A stretch of DNA of 42,113 nucleotides from SIAJ01 sp036266155 (GCA_036266155.1 DATANR010000273.1:1-42113), one strand, 5' to 3'. Counted from the stretch's first letter, positions 26,018-34,410 are shown. Notes: generated by a model from the letters alone, not told the origin. Program-made: numbers and translations.

Positions 26018-26631
26018 TTCAAGACGACCTTCATGTGGACGGTGCCGACCTGAACCACGTCGTTCTCGACCAGTTCGCGCACCTGACCGGGATGGACCCG
26101 CGTGCGATTGACGAACGTGCCGTTCAAACTGTTCAAATCTTCGATCAGCAGCTTGCCATCTTCCAGCGAAATAACGGCGTGCTGCCGCGACGTCCAGATG
26201 CGGTCCGCCGCCTCCTGGTCTTCCAGATCAATATCGACCGGCTTGTCGTCGGTGCGGCCGAGGTAGTTCTTGCCGGCATAGAGCGGATAAGTCACATCCA
26301 TCCGTTGACCGCGAACCACGATCAATTTGGGATTGATGGGAATCGGCGTCGTTGGCGTCGCGGGCAACGGCGGCGGCGTCGCGGTTTTGGGCTTCCGCGG
26401 TTGCTCGACGGTCTCGTCGCCGGCCACAGGCTCAATCGTTGATTCTTGCGCCACGGGCTCGAGGTGGATCGGCTCCAGGACCGCCGGTGTCGGCGTATCC
26501 ATTACGGGTTCCAGCGCGATGGGCTCGAGCGCAATGGGCTCTTCCGCGGCCGGTGTTTCCAGGTCCGCCTTGCACTTTTCGCAGAACAAGACGCCGTCTT
26601 CGTTGGCGGCGCCGCAGCTTGGGCAAATCAT
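26014..26631 (-). CDS. Zinc-ribbon/FHA protein
   Basis: 205 residues. It opens with a zinc ribbon (C3-P-S-C6 ... C18-E-K-C21), then a low-complexity linker with repeated LEP units (IALEPIALEPV, IHLEPVAQE) and a Pro/Thr-rich stretch. A C-terminal FHA domain (about 120-205) has LGRTDDKPVDIDL, SRQHAVI and LNSLNGTFVNRT, intact for phosphothreonine binding. It has no membrane segment. GAGG lies eight bases upstream of the ATG. It is the last of three co-oriented genes (28130, 26688, 26014) and faces a kinase gene 640 bp away, so it may read phosphorylation by that kinase or another. Confidence 0.9.
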   Translation of the reverse strand: MICPSCGAANEDGVLFCEKCKADLETPAAEEPIALEPIALEPVMDTPTPAVLEPIHLEPVAQESTIEPVAGDETVEQPRKPKTATPPPLPATPTTPIPINPKLIVVRGQRMDVTYPLYAGKNYLGRTDDKPVDIDLEDQEAADRIWTSRQHAVISLEDGKLLIEDLNSLNGTFVNRTRVHPGQVRELVENDVVQVGTVHMKVVLN

Positions 26632-26687
26632 CGGGTAAGCCTCTGTTGCTCCTCTCGCCCCCGCTTCGGAGGTGAAGGGAGAAAAAC

Positions 26688-27980
26688 TCAGGACGTCGTC
26701 AGTCCGTACGAATCCTCGGCGCTTCGGGCGACATCGTCGACGGCCAACATCGTCTTCTTGCTGACGCGTCCGCCGCCATCCAGTTCGGCGAGAACCTGTT
26801 GGGCGAGCATGGTTTTCTTGGCGCCGCGCGGCCCGAGCACCCCACCTTTGCGTGCGATCTGCTCGGCCACTCGGCGAACCTCGTCCGTCTGTTCGCCGGC
26901 GATGGCCTGTTGCAAGTTCGCGTTCAACTCGAAGATCTGCACCTCGTCGATGTGGCGAGCGACCTCCGCGTTCACGTAGCCATGACCGGCAGCCGTGTAC
27001 GTCATTTCCAGAGGCACCGGCCCCGTGGTTTGCGTCTGTCCGTCGCCGAGGTCGTACTTGACTTCCACTTGTGCAACCACGTACTTGCCATCCGGACGCC
27101 GCGGCAGGCTCAAATCTAGAATGAATTTCGTCGGATGCGAGCGCTCCAGCACTCCGAGCGCCGCCGTCAAATTGCGGTCGTCAATGGGCGTCAACGGAAC
27201 GTCGCGAATCTGCGGAGCAACTTGACGAACCCGCTTGATCTTGACGTCCTTGACCGGCTTGATTTCCATGGTGACATTGACGTAAGCCGCGTCGGCGAGC
27301 CGATCGAATTCGGCCAGGAAGACGCGCATCGCCTCGTCGGTCTGCTCAGCGTCGATGTAATACCAACGGCCATCGCTCGCCTTGGCCAGGTCCTTGATCA
27401 GGATGCTGTTCCACTCGGTCCCCACGCCCATGATCGTGAAGCGGATCTTCTTTTCCCATGCCTGGCGTGCAAGTTCCCGGCAGGTCGCTTCGCCGGAGGT
27501 TTCGCCATCGGTCAAAACAACGACCTGCATGAGCCGGCCGACTTCATCGGGCGTCATCAAGGTCTGAATGGCCTTGCCGATGCCTTCGTCCATCGTGGTG
27601 CCGGCCGGATCGACGCTGAACATGTCGATCTTGGCGAGTGTTTCCTTGATCTTGTCGACTTCGCTGGCGGGCGTCGGCGGGAGCACGACCTCGGCGCCAT
27701 TGCCGAAGGCAATGAGCGCGAGCCGGTCGCTCGGCTTCATCTTGCCCACGGCCGCGATGGCCGCCTCGCGGACGCGATCGAGCCGCGACTTGCCGGTGCC
27801 ATCGCCCCAGTACATCGACCCGGAGATGTCGATGCACAACGCCAGTGTTAGTGGCACATCGGCACGCCCTTCACCCGCGGGCACCGCCTTGATGAGCGCA
27901 TAGCTCGCCATCGATTCGCCGGGTATGGCGATCGACTGACGGTGCATCATTCGTTCGAGGACCAGCCGGGGGGCGGACAT
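26688..27980 (-). CDS. Cytoplasmic VWA-domain protein
   Basis: 430 residues from the ATG at 27980; the frame continues 16 codons upstream without protein-like content. The VWA domain (about 40-235) has an intact MIDAS: D51-I-S-G-S55, the Thr in AGTTMDEG (~128) and Asp in LTDGE (~158). The rest is a beta-rich domain (about 240-370), then a helical tail. There is no signal peptide or membrane helix. The domain order resembles the bacterial inter-alpha-trypsin/TerY-like VWA proteins. It probably forms a complex with a partner. It lies between the zinc-ribbon/FHA and zinc-ribbon/beta-sandwich genes on one strand. Confidence 0.87.
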   Translation of the reverse strand: MSAPRLVLERMMHRQSIAIPGESMASYALIKAVPAGEGRADVPLTLALCIDISGSMYWGDGTGKSRLDRVREAAIAAVGKMKPSDRLALIAFGNGAEVVLPPTPASEVDKIKETLAKIDMFSVDPAGTTMDEGIGKAIQTLMTPDEVGRLMQVVVLTDGETSGEATCRELARQAWEKKIRFTIMGVGTEWNSILIKDLAKASDGRWYYIDAEQTDEAMRVFLAEFDRLADAAYVNVTMEIKPVKDVKIKRVRQVAPQIRDVPLTPIDDRNLTAALGVLERSHPTKFILDLSLPRRPDGKYVVAQVEVKYDLGDGQTQTTGPVPLEMTYTAAGHGYVNAEVARHIDEVQIFELNANLQQAIAGEQTDEVRRVAEQIARKGGVLGPRGAKKTMLAQQVLAELDGGGRVSKKTMLAVDDVARSAEDSYGLTTS

Positions 27981-28055
27981 GGGGACAGGTCTCGGTGTCA
28001 AATCGGGGTGATTTAACCGGTGTATCACACGATGGGGGGCACTGCAAGCTAATCA

Positions 28056-28124
28056 GTTCCAAGTTTCAAGTTCCAAGTTCCAAGTTTGTTTGAAGCTTGA
28101 AACTCGAAACTTGAAACTTGGAAC
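28056..28124. repeat. Inverted tandem heptamer array (GTTCCAA type)
   Basis: Four copies of GTTCCAA/GTTTCAA run from 28056 to 28083. After a short spacer, four copies of the complementary type (TTGAAAC, TCGAAAC, TTGAAAC, TTGGAAC) run from 28097 to 28124. The halves can fold into one stem. It fills most of the gap between the VWA gene and the gene ending at 28130. Confidence 0.88.
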
Positions 28125-28129
28125 ATCGT

Positions 28130-29335
28130 TCAGGCGAATGGTTTGAGAATCTTGCGCGTCCAAGGTTCGTACGGTCGACGGACGTCCACGCGGATGAAGA
28201 CGGTGTGTTCCATTCCGCCGTTGACCGTCAGCTGAAGGACGCCCTCGTGGATCCGGCCCGGTTCCATCATTTCGGAGTCGATGTCAACAACGACATCCAC
28301 TTGCCGGCCGCCCGCCACCGCGGAGTCGCGCGGCTTCAACCATAAAGCCCCACTGTCGACGAATGCGTACACCCACTTTTTTGATCCGGTGCTGAGCGTG
28401 ATCGCCCGCGTCACGATTTCCGGCCACTCGCAGGTGATGTCGAAGCCTGCCGCGTCGAGCGCGATGCGCGGCACCTGGGAAAGCTTGAGCGCTTCGAAGT
28501 ACTGCTGCACGGCCCCGAGCGATGGCGCCAGCGGGCCGCGCACCGGATAGTCCCAACGCTCCTGTTGGAACAATTTGCGCACTGATCCGTCGGCCAGCCA
28601 CTTCGCGGCTTGCTTGGGCCGGGCCAGCATCAGCTTCGCCAAGTCTTGTGGATCAGAAACGTGAAAGCCCTGGAACGGAACGCCGCGGATCGATTGGTCG
28701 ATCTGCACCGGCACCTCGATCGTGCCGCCATTGGTGCGAAGCTGAAGACGGGCGAAGTAGCTGCCGAGCGCGGGCAGGCCGCGTGTGTCGACAGTAATCT
28801 CGATCGCTTGCTCCCTGCGTGCCTTGATGCGCGTCGTGTTCGTCTTCAGCCAGTGGCTGCCCTCGGCAACCACGAGGTCGCCGTGCAACAGCCCGGCGCC
28901 GCGATTGACCGCAGTCAAAATGATCTTGCGCTCTTCGGCACGCGCGACGTCGGGTATGTGCAATCGCCGCGGGGCCACGTCGAGCGATGGGCTGGTCTTG
29001 ATCTTGCTCGGGAGTTTTTCGAGGAAGTTCTGCAACGCGACTTCCGCATCGGGTTCCACCGGCGGAACGAGGCGCGCAAGGTCGGGACGGTTGTTGCTTT
29101 CGAAGAAGGCGACGAAGTCGCGCCGGACCAGGGCATTGCGTGCTTCAAGCCATTCGCCGAGACATCCACTAACGAGTTCGTCGAGCGTTCGGCAAATTCG
29201 GCCGCCGACGAAGCGCCATTCGCGCTGGAACAGGCTCGGCGCCTGGATGTGGAGCGTGTCGAGCGGAATGCCGTCGTGATGGCAATAGGCCGCCTCGGCG
29301 GGATTGGTCCGCTGGCAGCGGGGGCAGCGTTGCAC
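28130..29335 (-). CDS. Zinc-ribbon protein with two beta-sandwich repeats
   Basis: 401 residues if read from the GTG at 29335, just before the zinc ribbon C4-P-R-C7 ... A-Y-C18-H-H-D. The frame is open another 106 codons, but that part crosses a tandem repeat and the start of recO on the other strand. A helical segment (about 35-110) follows the ribbon. Two similar beta-rich units follow: residues ~120-215 (NRGAGLLHGDLVVAEGSHWL ... TVDTRGLPALGSYFARLQL) and ~300-400 (ALWLKPRD ... VDIDSEMMEPGRIHEG). Such Ig-like units recur in planctomycete signalling proteins. The function is unknown. It is the first gene of a three-gene minus-strand set. Confidence 0.75.
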   Translation of the reverse strand: MQRCPRCQRTNPAEAAYCHHDGIPLDTLHIQAPSLFQREWRFVGGRICRTLDELVSGCLGEWLEARNALVRRDFVAFFESNNRPDLARLVPPVEPDAEVALQNFLEKLPSKIKTSPSLDVAPRRLHIPDVARAEERKIILTAVNRGAGLLHGDLVVAEGSHWLKTNTTRIKARREQAIEITVDTRGLPALGSYFARLQLRTNGGTIEVPVQIDQSIRGVPFQGFHVSDPQDLAKLMLARPKQAAKWLADGSVRKLFQQERWDYPVRGPLAPSLGAVQQYFEALKLSQVPRIALDAAGFDITCEWPEIVTRAITLSTGSKKWVYAFVDSGALWLKPRDSAVAGGRQVDVVVDIDSEMMEPGRIHEGVLQLTVNGGMEHTVFIRVDVRRPYEPWTRKILKPFA

Positions 29336-29345
29336 TTGCTCAGGC

Positions 29346-29395
29346 CTTTGATGGGACTTAGGGGACTCGTAGGTCCTATAGGTCCGATGAGTCCT
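29346..29395. repeat. Degenerate 9-base tandem repeat
   Basis: On the minus strand five units read GGACTCATC, GGACCTATA, GGACCTACG, AGTCCCCTA and AGTCCCATC. The centre (29363-29394) is also an imperfect palindrome around CCTATAGG. It lies in the head-to-head gap between recO and the gene at 28130. Confidence 0.75.
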
Positions 29396-29435
29396 ATTGA
29401 GGATAATATCAGTCTCTACCAAGCCCGGAATCCCC

Positions 29436-30152
29436 ATGGCTGCCGAGAAAGCCGTCGGCATCGTCGTTCGCACGACCGACTGGAGCGAGACCAGTCGGAT
29501 CGCCACCATCTGGACCCGTGAACTGGGCAAGGTGCGCGTCCTGGCCAAGGGGGGTCGACGGCTGAAGTCGAGCTTCGAGGTCGCCCTTGACCTCCTCACC
29601 GTCTGCAGTATTGTCCTGCTCCGCAAATCGTCCGGCGGGCTGGACCTCCTCACCGAGGCCCGGGTTGAAGAACGGTTCGGCGGCTTGCGGAAAGACCTGC
29701 GGGCACTGAACGCGGGCTATTACGTGGCCGAGTTGCTGGGCGACGGGACGCAGGATTACGACCCGCATCCGGCGCTCTATGAGTTTTCGCTCGATACGTT
29801 GCGAAAGCTCTCGGCCGGCGGCGACGTGGCAGGGCTGGTCTCGGCCTTCGAGCTGGGCTGGCTCGGCGAGTTGGGCTTGCGACCGGTCCTCGATCGGTGT
29901 GCGGCCTGCCAGACGCGTGATTTGCCGGCAGGAGCGCGAACGTTTAGCGCCATTGCCGGCGGCATTGTGTGTCCGGAGTGTGCACCGGCCCAACGCGACC
30001 GGCGCCTGGTCAGCCGCGCAGCCCTGGATGTGCTTGAAGAATTGGTGTTGGGTGAATTGCCCAAGGTGACCGGAGAAGTCCGGCAGTTGTTGGGACACGC
30101 GGTATCAACGGTGCTCGGGCGCAGGCCCCGGCTCCTGAGTTATGTCTCATAG
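29436..30152 (+). CDS. recO: DNA repair protein RecO
   Basis: 238 residues from the ATG at 29436. RecO loads RecA onto SSB-coated DNA with RecR and anneals strands in the RecFOR pathway. The N-terminal OB fold starts at EKAVGIVVRTTDWSETSRIATIWT, with the KVRVLAKGGRRLKSSF segment typical of RecO. A helical middle (LRALNAGYYVAELL...) follows. A C-terminal zinc site C154-A-A-C157 ... C177-P-E-C180 (approximate numbering) is complete. The frame is open 13 codons upstream, but those codons lie in repeat-derived sequence. It is divergent from the zinc-ribbon gene. Confidence 0.92.
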   Translation: MAAEKAVGIVVRTTDWSETSRIATIWTRELGKVRVLAKGGRRLKSSFEVALDLLTVCSIVLLRKSSGGLDLLTEARVEERFGGLRKDLRALNAGYYVAELLGDGTQDYDPHPALYEFSLDTLRKLSAGGDVAGLVSAFELGWLGELGLRPVLDRCAACQTRDLPAGARTFSAIAGGIVCPECAPAQRDRRLVSRAALDVLEELVLGELPKVTGEVRQLLGHAVSTVLGRRPRLLSYVS

Positions 30153-30155
30153 GAA

Positions 30156-30232
30156 TTCCGGCGAGCCGACGGGCGTGAGCCCGCGAGTGATGACAACACC
30201 CGGTGGTTTCGACCGCTCGGCTCGCCCGTGTG
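30156..30232. repeat. Imperfect long inverted repeat between recO and the TPR lipoprotein gene
   Basis: The left part has GGCGAGCCGACGGGCGTGAG and the right part GACCGCTCGGCTCGCCCG; GGCGAGCCGA pairs with TCGGCTCGCC-type sequence at the outer end, and CCGCGA/ACACCCGG-like steps lie inside. It resembles the long GC-rich inverted repeats at 6353 and 42063 in its GGCGAGC and GGCGTGAGCC steps, but its stem has many mismatches. Confidence 0.6.
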
Positions 30233-30257
30233 AATCGCAGTCCGGGGGAAGTTCGCC

Positions 30258-31526
30258 ATGCGTCAGCGTCGAACGGGCTTCCGATGGGTGGTCGGTGCAG
30301 TCGTGCTGCTGGCCGGCTGCACACACGCGCCGCCCATGGCCCGCAGCGATCGCCCGTCCACGCGCGCCGAGGGCCCCGCCGACCCGGTCACGCAGGTGGG
30401 CCACAAAGAGACGCCAGCCTCGCCGGTAGCGCACGACGGCCTGGCCAATGCGGAAGACGCCTACCGCCGCGATGAGTTCGAGAAGGCCGAGAAGATGTTC
30501 GAAGAGATCGCGGACGATCAAAAGAATCGTCCCGAAGTCGCCGAGCGTGCCCGCTTCTACCAGGCCGAGTCGCTGCGCCGGCAGGGATATTACCCTAAGT
30601 CGGTGGACACCTTCAACAAACTGCTGATTGACTTCCCCGCCGGCCTTTACCGCGAACAGGCGGTCGGCCAGATGTACATGATCGCCAGCGAATGGCTCCA
30701 ACCCGTTCGCGACGAGATTGCCGACAAGTCCAAGCCCGAGAAGGACCGCAAGAGCAAGAACTGGACGGACGGCATCGTCCTTGTCAACTTCGATCGCAAG
30801 CTGCCGACGTTCGACACCGAAGGCCGCGCGCTGCAGACGCTCGAGAAAGCGTACTTCGGCGACCCGACCGGCCCCTATGCGGACAAGGCGCTCTTCATGT
30901 TGGGTCGCGTGAACTACGAACGCGGCAATTACAAGGAAGCGTCCAAGTATTTCCAGCAACTGGCGGAGATGCACGACCGCAGCCCGTTGCGGGATGAGGC
31001 GCTCAAGCTCGCGATCGTTTCCAAAAACAACAGCACCGGCGGGCCCGGATACGACGGTCGGGAAGCCGCCGAGGCCATGCGGCTCATCAATGGCGCCAAG
31101 GCTACGAGCCCGGCCCTGCTCCGTGAACAAGAAGGCAAGTTCCTCGACAGCCAGGCGTTGATGGTTCGCTATCAGCAGGCCGAAAAGGACTACGAGACTG
31201 CCGAGTTTTACCGGCGCACGGGGCATCCCGGCTCCGCTTGGTTCTACTACGAACTGGTGAAGCGCCGTTATCCGGGGCTGAAGCCGTTCGCCGACCAGGC
31301 GGCGGCCCGCCAGGTCGAGCTGAAGGCCAAACTGGATGACATGAAGGACCCGTCGGTCGCCAGTTCAACGCGGCGGATTTGGGAGCAGTACGTGCTGGGT
31401 CACGATATGCCGAAGGATGCCACAGCCAACTCAGCCAAAGAATTGCCCAAGGAACTGCCTGAAGCCCGGCCGGCAGCGCTCCCCGCGAGTGCGGCCGTGC
31501 CCGCCGACTTGCGCCCACGGCAGTGA
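30258..31526 (+). CDS. BamD/YbgF-like TPR lipoprotein
   Basis: 422 residues. A lipoprotein signal peptide with lipobox LLAGC (Cys21) is followed by a Pro-rich spacer. Then come TPR units: AEDAYRRDEFEKAEKMFEEIADDQ, ARFYQAESLRRQGYYPKSVDTFNKLLIDFPAGLYREQAV, GPYADKALFMLGRVNYERGNYKEASKYFQQLAEMHDRSPLRDEAL and TAEFYRRTGHPGSAWFYYELVKRRYPG. The architecture is that of BamD, the outer-membrane assembly lipoprotein, and the spacing and FPxGxYREQA steps fit. Planctomycetes do have an outer membrane. A GGGGGAA ribosome site precedes the ATG. The next gene is an LptE-like lipoprotein, supporting an envelope-biogenesis role. Confidence 0.78.
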   Translation: MRQRRTGFRWVVGAVVLLAGCTHAPPMARSDRPSTRAEGPADPVTQVGHKETPASPVAHDGLANAEDAYRRDEFEKAEKMFEEIADDQKNRPEVAERARFYQAESLRRQGYYPKSVDTFNKLLIDFPAGLYREQAVGQMYMIASEWLQPVRDEIADKSKPEKDRKSKNWTDGIVLVNFDRKLPTFDTEGRALQTLEKAYFGDPTGPYADKALFMLGRVNYERGNYKEASKYFQQLAEMHDRSPLRDEALKLAIVSKNNSTGGPGYDGREAAEAMRLINGAKATSPALLREQEGKFLDSQALMVRYQQAEKDYETAEFYRRTGHPGSAWFYYELVKRRYPGLKPFADQAAARQVELKAKLDDMKDPSVASSTRRIWEQYVLGHDMPKDATANSAKELPKELPEARPAALPASAAVPADLRPRQ

Positions 31527-31548
31527 CGACACCGATTTCCGAGAGGCC

Positions 31549-32205
31549 ATGACTCCATCGCGACCCATCCATCGTCGACATGCCCTGGCCGCGCTCTTCG
31601 GCGGCGCGGCCGCGGCCGCGACCGGTTGTGTTCACAACGGCCATTTCAACATGCTGGGCTATACGACCGAGCCCAACTACGCGCCGGACATTCGCACCGT
31701 TTACGTCCCGTGCTTCAAGACACGCGTTATCGAGACCACGCCGTTTCGTGGCATGGAGTTCACGCTCACGCGCAAGGTGGTCGACGCGATCGAGTCGAAG
31801 ACGCCGATGAAAGTGCTGAGCGATCCAGACGCCGCCGACACCGAGTTGCAAGGCACGATCACCGGCATCACGAAACTGCTGACGAACCGCACCAACTTCA
31901 ATGAAGTTCGCGAGCTGACCCTCTACCTGACCTGTGAGATTGTCTGGCACGACTTGCGGCCTGGGAATGAAGGCAAGATCCTCACGAACCCACGCAGCCG
32001 CGATGGCACGATTCCGGCGCTGCAGTTCCCATTCGACCAAGACAATCCGCCGCTGCCGCCGAAGCCGGACACGCCGCGGCCGGTGCAACTCTCCGCCAAT
32101 GGCCGCGCCTTGCCGGAAGTTGGCGAATCGACGACCACGGCCATCAACATGTGCCTCGATCGCCTGGCCGTGAAGATCGTGTCGGCGATGGAACAGCCCT
32201 GGTAA
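31549..32205 (+). CDS. LptE-like lipoprotein
   Basis: 218 residues from the ATG at 31549, 22 bp after the BamD-like gene. The signal segment RPIHRRHALAALFGGAAAAATGC has a lipobox-like end (Cys27) and an Arg pair, so export may be Sec or Tat. The mature part begins YTTEPNYAPDIRTVYVPCFKTRVI, then EFTLTRKVVDAIESKTPMKVLSDPDAADTELQGTITGI, the beta-sheet pattern of LptE family proteins that plug the LPS-export barrel LptD. The C-terminus has a Pro-rich insertion (PLPPKPDTPRP). Together with the preceding gene this suggests outer-membrane assembly. LptE similarity is by pattern only. Confidence 0.7.
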   Translation: MTPSRPIHRRHALAALFGGAAAAATGCVHNGHFNMLGYTTEPNYAPDIRTVYVPCFKTRVIETTPFRGMEFTLTRKVVDAIESKTPMKVLSDPDAADTELQGTITGITKLLTNRTNFNEVRELTLYLTCEIVWHDLRPGNEGKILTNPRSRDGTIPALQFPFDQDNPPLPPKPDTPRPVQLSANGRALPEVGESTTTAINMCLDRLAVKIVSAMEQPW

Positions 32206-32256
32206 TCTCGGCGGACGCTAAAACAATAGCCGTCGCCTCAGTTCCGCCGTTCCACC

Positions 32257-33093
32257 ATGATTTGGCAAATCCCAGGACGAACCATCCCGATCGGCCCACG
32301 ACCGCTGGTCATGGGCATCGTCAACGTTACACCCGATAGCTTTTCCGATGGCGGTCAATTCGCCGCGACCGATCGTGCAGTTGAACATGGCCTGCGACTC
32401 GCCGCCGAGGGCGCGGACATTCTCGACATCGGCGGCGAGTCGAGCCGCCCTGGCTCCAAGCCAGTGTCGCTTGAAGAGGAATTGACACGCGTCATTCCTG
32501 TCGTTCGGCAACTCGCGTCACAAGTTACCATTCCAGTTTCGGTCGACACCACAAAAGCCGAGGTAGCGAGGCAAGCGCTGGCAGCTGGAGCGGCCATCAT
32601 CAACGATATATCCGCCGGGCTTGGTGACCCGGATATGGCGGAGGTCGTGCGCGCGTCGGGCGCCGGCATCGTGCTGATGCACATGCAAGGTGTTCCGGAG
32701 ACCATGCACTTGCGACCGGCCTATGGCGATGTGGTGACCGAAGTGCGCGATTTCCTGTCTGAACGAGTATCCGCCTTCCAATCTGTGGGCGTGGCCCTCG
32801 ACCAAATCGTCGTCGATCCCGGCATCAGTTTCGGCAAGACGTTTGAGCATAATCTATTATTGCTGCGCAACTTAGAGAAAATCGCCTCGATTGGCCGGCC
32901 TGTTCTTCTGGGGGTTTCACGCAAGGGCATGTTGGGAACAATTACAGGCCGGCCGGTCACCGAACGGGCGGTCGCTTCCATCGCGGTCGGCTGTTATTGC
33001 GTCAGTCGCGGGTCGGCACATATTTTGCGAGTGCACGACGTGGCAGCTACCGTAGACGCCGCCAAGATCGTTGGCGCCATCTCTGCCGCGTGA
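32257..33093 (+). CDS. folP: Dihydropteroate synthase
   Basis: 278 residues, normal length. FolP condenses p-aminobenzoate with dihydropterin pyrophosphate in folate synthesis and is the sulfonamide target. Hallmarks: MGIVNVTPDSFSDGG (about 20-34), DIGGESSRPGS (loop 2), VSVDTTKAEVARQAL, INDISAG, LMHMQGVPETM, VDPGISFGKTFEHN, and VLLGVSRKGMLG near the end. All catalytic and pterin-binding residues look present. The ATG at 32257 has only a weak ribosome site, 51 bp after the LptE-like gene. Confidence 0.97.
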   Translation: MIWQIPGRTIPIGPRPLVMGIVNVTPDSFSDGGQFAATDRAVEHGLRLAAEGADILDIGGESSRPGSKPVSLEEELTRVIPVVRQLASQVTIPVSVDTTKAEVARQALAAGAAIINDISAGLGDPDMAEVVRASGAGIVLMHMQGVPETMHLRPAYGDVVTEVRDFLSERVSAFQSVGVALDQIVVDPGISFGKTFEHNLLLLRNLEKIASIGRPVLLGVSRKGMLGTITGRPVTERAVASIAVGCYCVSRGSAHILRVHDVAATVDAAKIVGAISAA

Positions 33094-33270
33094 ATCGCTC
33101 ATCGATCGAAGTTGAACGCGGGAGGCCAGGCGTACCGGGCGGAATCTAATGGAAACGACGAAGCTAAAATTTGTCCAAATCTATTAGCGTTTTCTGAATG
33201 GACTTGTTACAGTGAGCGGCAGTCGTCTCGCATTTTTTTGTTTTCCCATCGTCACGTGGAGATGCTCGTC
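33094..33270. other. Intergenic region upstream of the DUF1559 gene
   Basis: 177 bp between folP and the DUF1559 gene. It holds an AT-rich stretch (about 33160-33195) and a run of T at 33228-33239. A promoter for the DUF1559 gene probably lies here, but I cannot place -35 and -10 boxes. GGAG at 33258-33261 is the likely ribosome site, nine bases before the ATG at 33271. Confidence 0.5.
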
Positions 33271-34296
33271 ATGGTCCACTCTCCTGACCGTGCCCGTCGA
33301 AGTCGACTCGGCTTCACCCTGATCGAGTTGCTGGTCGTCATCGCGATCATCGCGATCCTCATCGGCCTGTTGTTGCCCGCCGTGCAGAAGATTCGCGAAG
33401 CGGCCAACCGGATGAAATGTCAGAACAACCTGAAGCAGCTTGGGCTGGCTTGTCACAACTATCACGACGTGATCGGCACGCTGCCCCCGGCCGTGCAAAT
33501 GGTTTCAAGCGCCAACCGCACCTGGGCCACGGGCACGAACTTTGGCCCCAACTGGCTCGTCCTGCTTCTGCCGTATTTCGAACAGGACAACCTGTTCAAC
33601 ACGCAGTCGGTCAACATCACTAGCTACATGCAGAACGGCAACACGGCATGGATGGCCGTCCGCGGCCAGAAGATCCCAACGCTGATGTGCCCGTCTGATG
33701 CAGGCAACAAGCAAACGTATGCCGGCGTCAACGGCGGCTGGGCACGCGGCAACTACGCTTGCAACGCCGGCGGCATTCACGGACCGGACGTTGCCTGGAC
33801 CAGCACCGAAGGCGGCGCCAGCCCGAAAAATGATTGGGGCTGGGGCGGATTGCCGACTGACTGGCATGCGCAGGGCGTCATGTGCATCAACTGGGGTCAC
33901 GGCATCCACCGCATTCCGGACGGTTCTTCGAACACGGTGATGCTCAGCGAAGTCCGCACCGGCTCGCACCTGAGCACGCTCGACCCGCGCGGCACCTGGG
34001 CCTTGGGTTATCCCGGCGCCAGCGTCGTCTGCGGTCAGTCGAGCTGGGATGACACGGTTCCGAACACCACGGAAGAAAACGCCGACGATTGCGAAGGCTG
34101 CATCAACGACGCCAAGGGCGGCATGGGCGCCTGGCCGGGCTGCCCGTACCAACAGGCAAATTCGCGCAGCCGCCACGCCGGTGGCGTCAGCGTCTGCCTC
34201 GCGGACGGCAGCGTGCGGTTCATCAAGAACAGCATCAGCCAAGCTGCTTGGTGGTGCCTGTGCTCCGCGGACGATGGCCAGGTGAACAAAGAATAG
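33271..34296 (+). CDS. DUF1559 prepilin-like protein
   Basis: 341 residues. Start at the ATG 33271 because GGAG lies nine bases upstream; ATG 33262 is too close to that site. The leader is a type IV pilin/pseudopilin signal: cleavage at G|FTLIELLVVIAIIAILIGLLL, then the DUF1559 opening with ANRMKCQNNLKQLGLACHNYHD. The C-terminus shows the family's motif RHAGGVSVCLADGSVRFI (H, then DG nine residues on). Six or more Cys are spread through the body (CSVCGQS, DDCEGCI, PGCPYQ), suggesting disulphides. The role is unknown; the paralogue family is very large in planctomycetes. A hairpin follows the gene. Confidence 0.95.
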   Translation: MVHSPDRARRSRLGFTLIELLVVIAIIAILIGLLLPAVQKIREAANRMKCQNNLKQLGLACHNYHDVIGTLPPAVQMVSSANRTWATGTNFGPNWLVLLLPYFEQDNLFNTQSVNITSYMQNGNTAWMAVRGQKIPTLMCPSDAGNKQTYAGVNGGWARGNYACNAGGIHGPDVAWTSTEGGASPKNDWGWGGLPTDWHAQGVMCINWGHGIHRIPDGSSNTVMLSEVRTGSHLSTLDPRGTWALGYPGASVVCGQSSWDDTVPNTTEENADDCEGCINDAKGGMGAWPGCPYQQANSRSRHAGGVSVCLADGSVRFIKNSISQAAWWCLCSADDGQVNKE

Positions 34297-34320
34297 TTCG
34301 ATTGCTTCTCCCATGATCGC

Positions 34321-34360
34321 CAGCGGATGAGTCGACCATACGGCTTCGGCTCATCCGCTG
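34321..34360. repeat. Hairpin after the DUF1559 gene
   Basis: Arms CAGCGGATGAG (34321-34331) and CTCATCCGCTG (34350-34360) are exact reverse complements with an 18-base spacer. It lies 25 bp after the DUF1559 stop. It may separate that gene from the following set, but no T-run follows. Confidence 0.75.
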
Positions 34361-34410
34361 CTCGCGCCTTGCACCATTCATCCGTCGACTCTCCAGATCC
34401 GGGTGCCTCC

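Noticed and set aside
28130..29653. Long version (507 codons) of the zinc-ribbon gene
   Set aside because: The extra 106 codons cross a tandem repeat and the recO start on the other strand; protein-like content starts at the zinc ribbon.
30147..31226. Minus-strand open frame (359 codons) opposite the BamD-like gene
   Set aside because: The plus strand has a lipobox, TPR motifs and a good ribosome site; the antisense frame has no recognisable feature.
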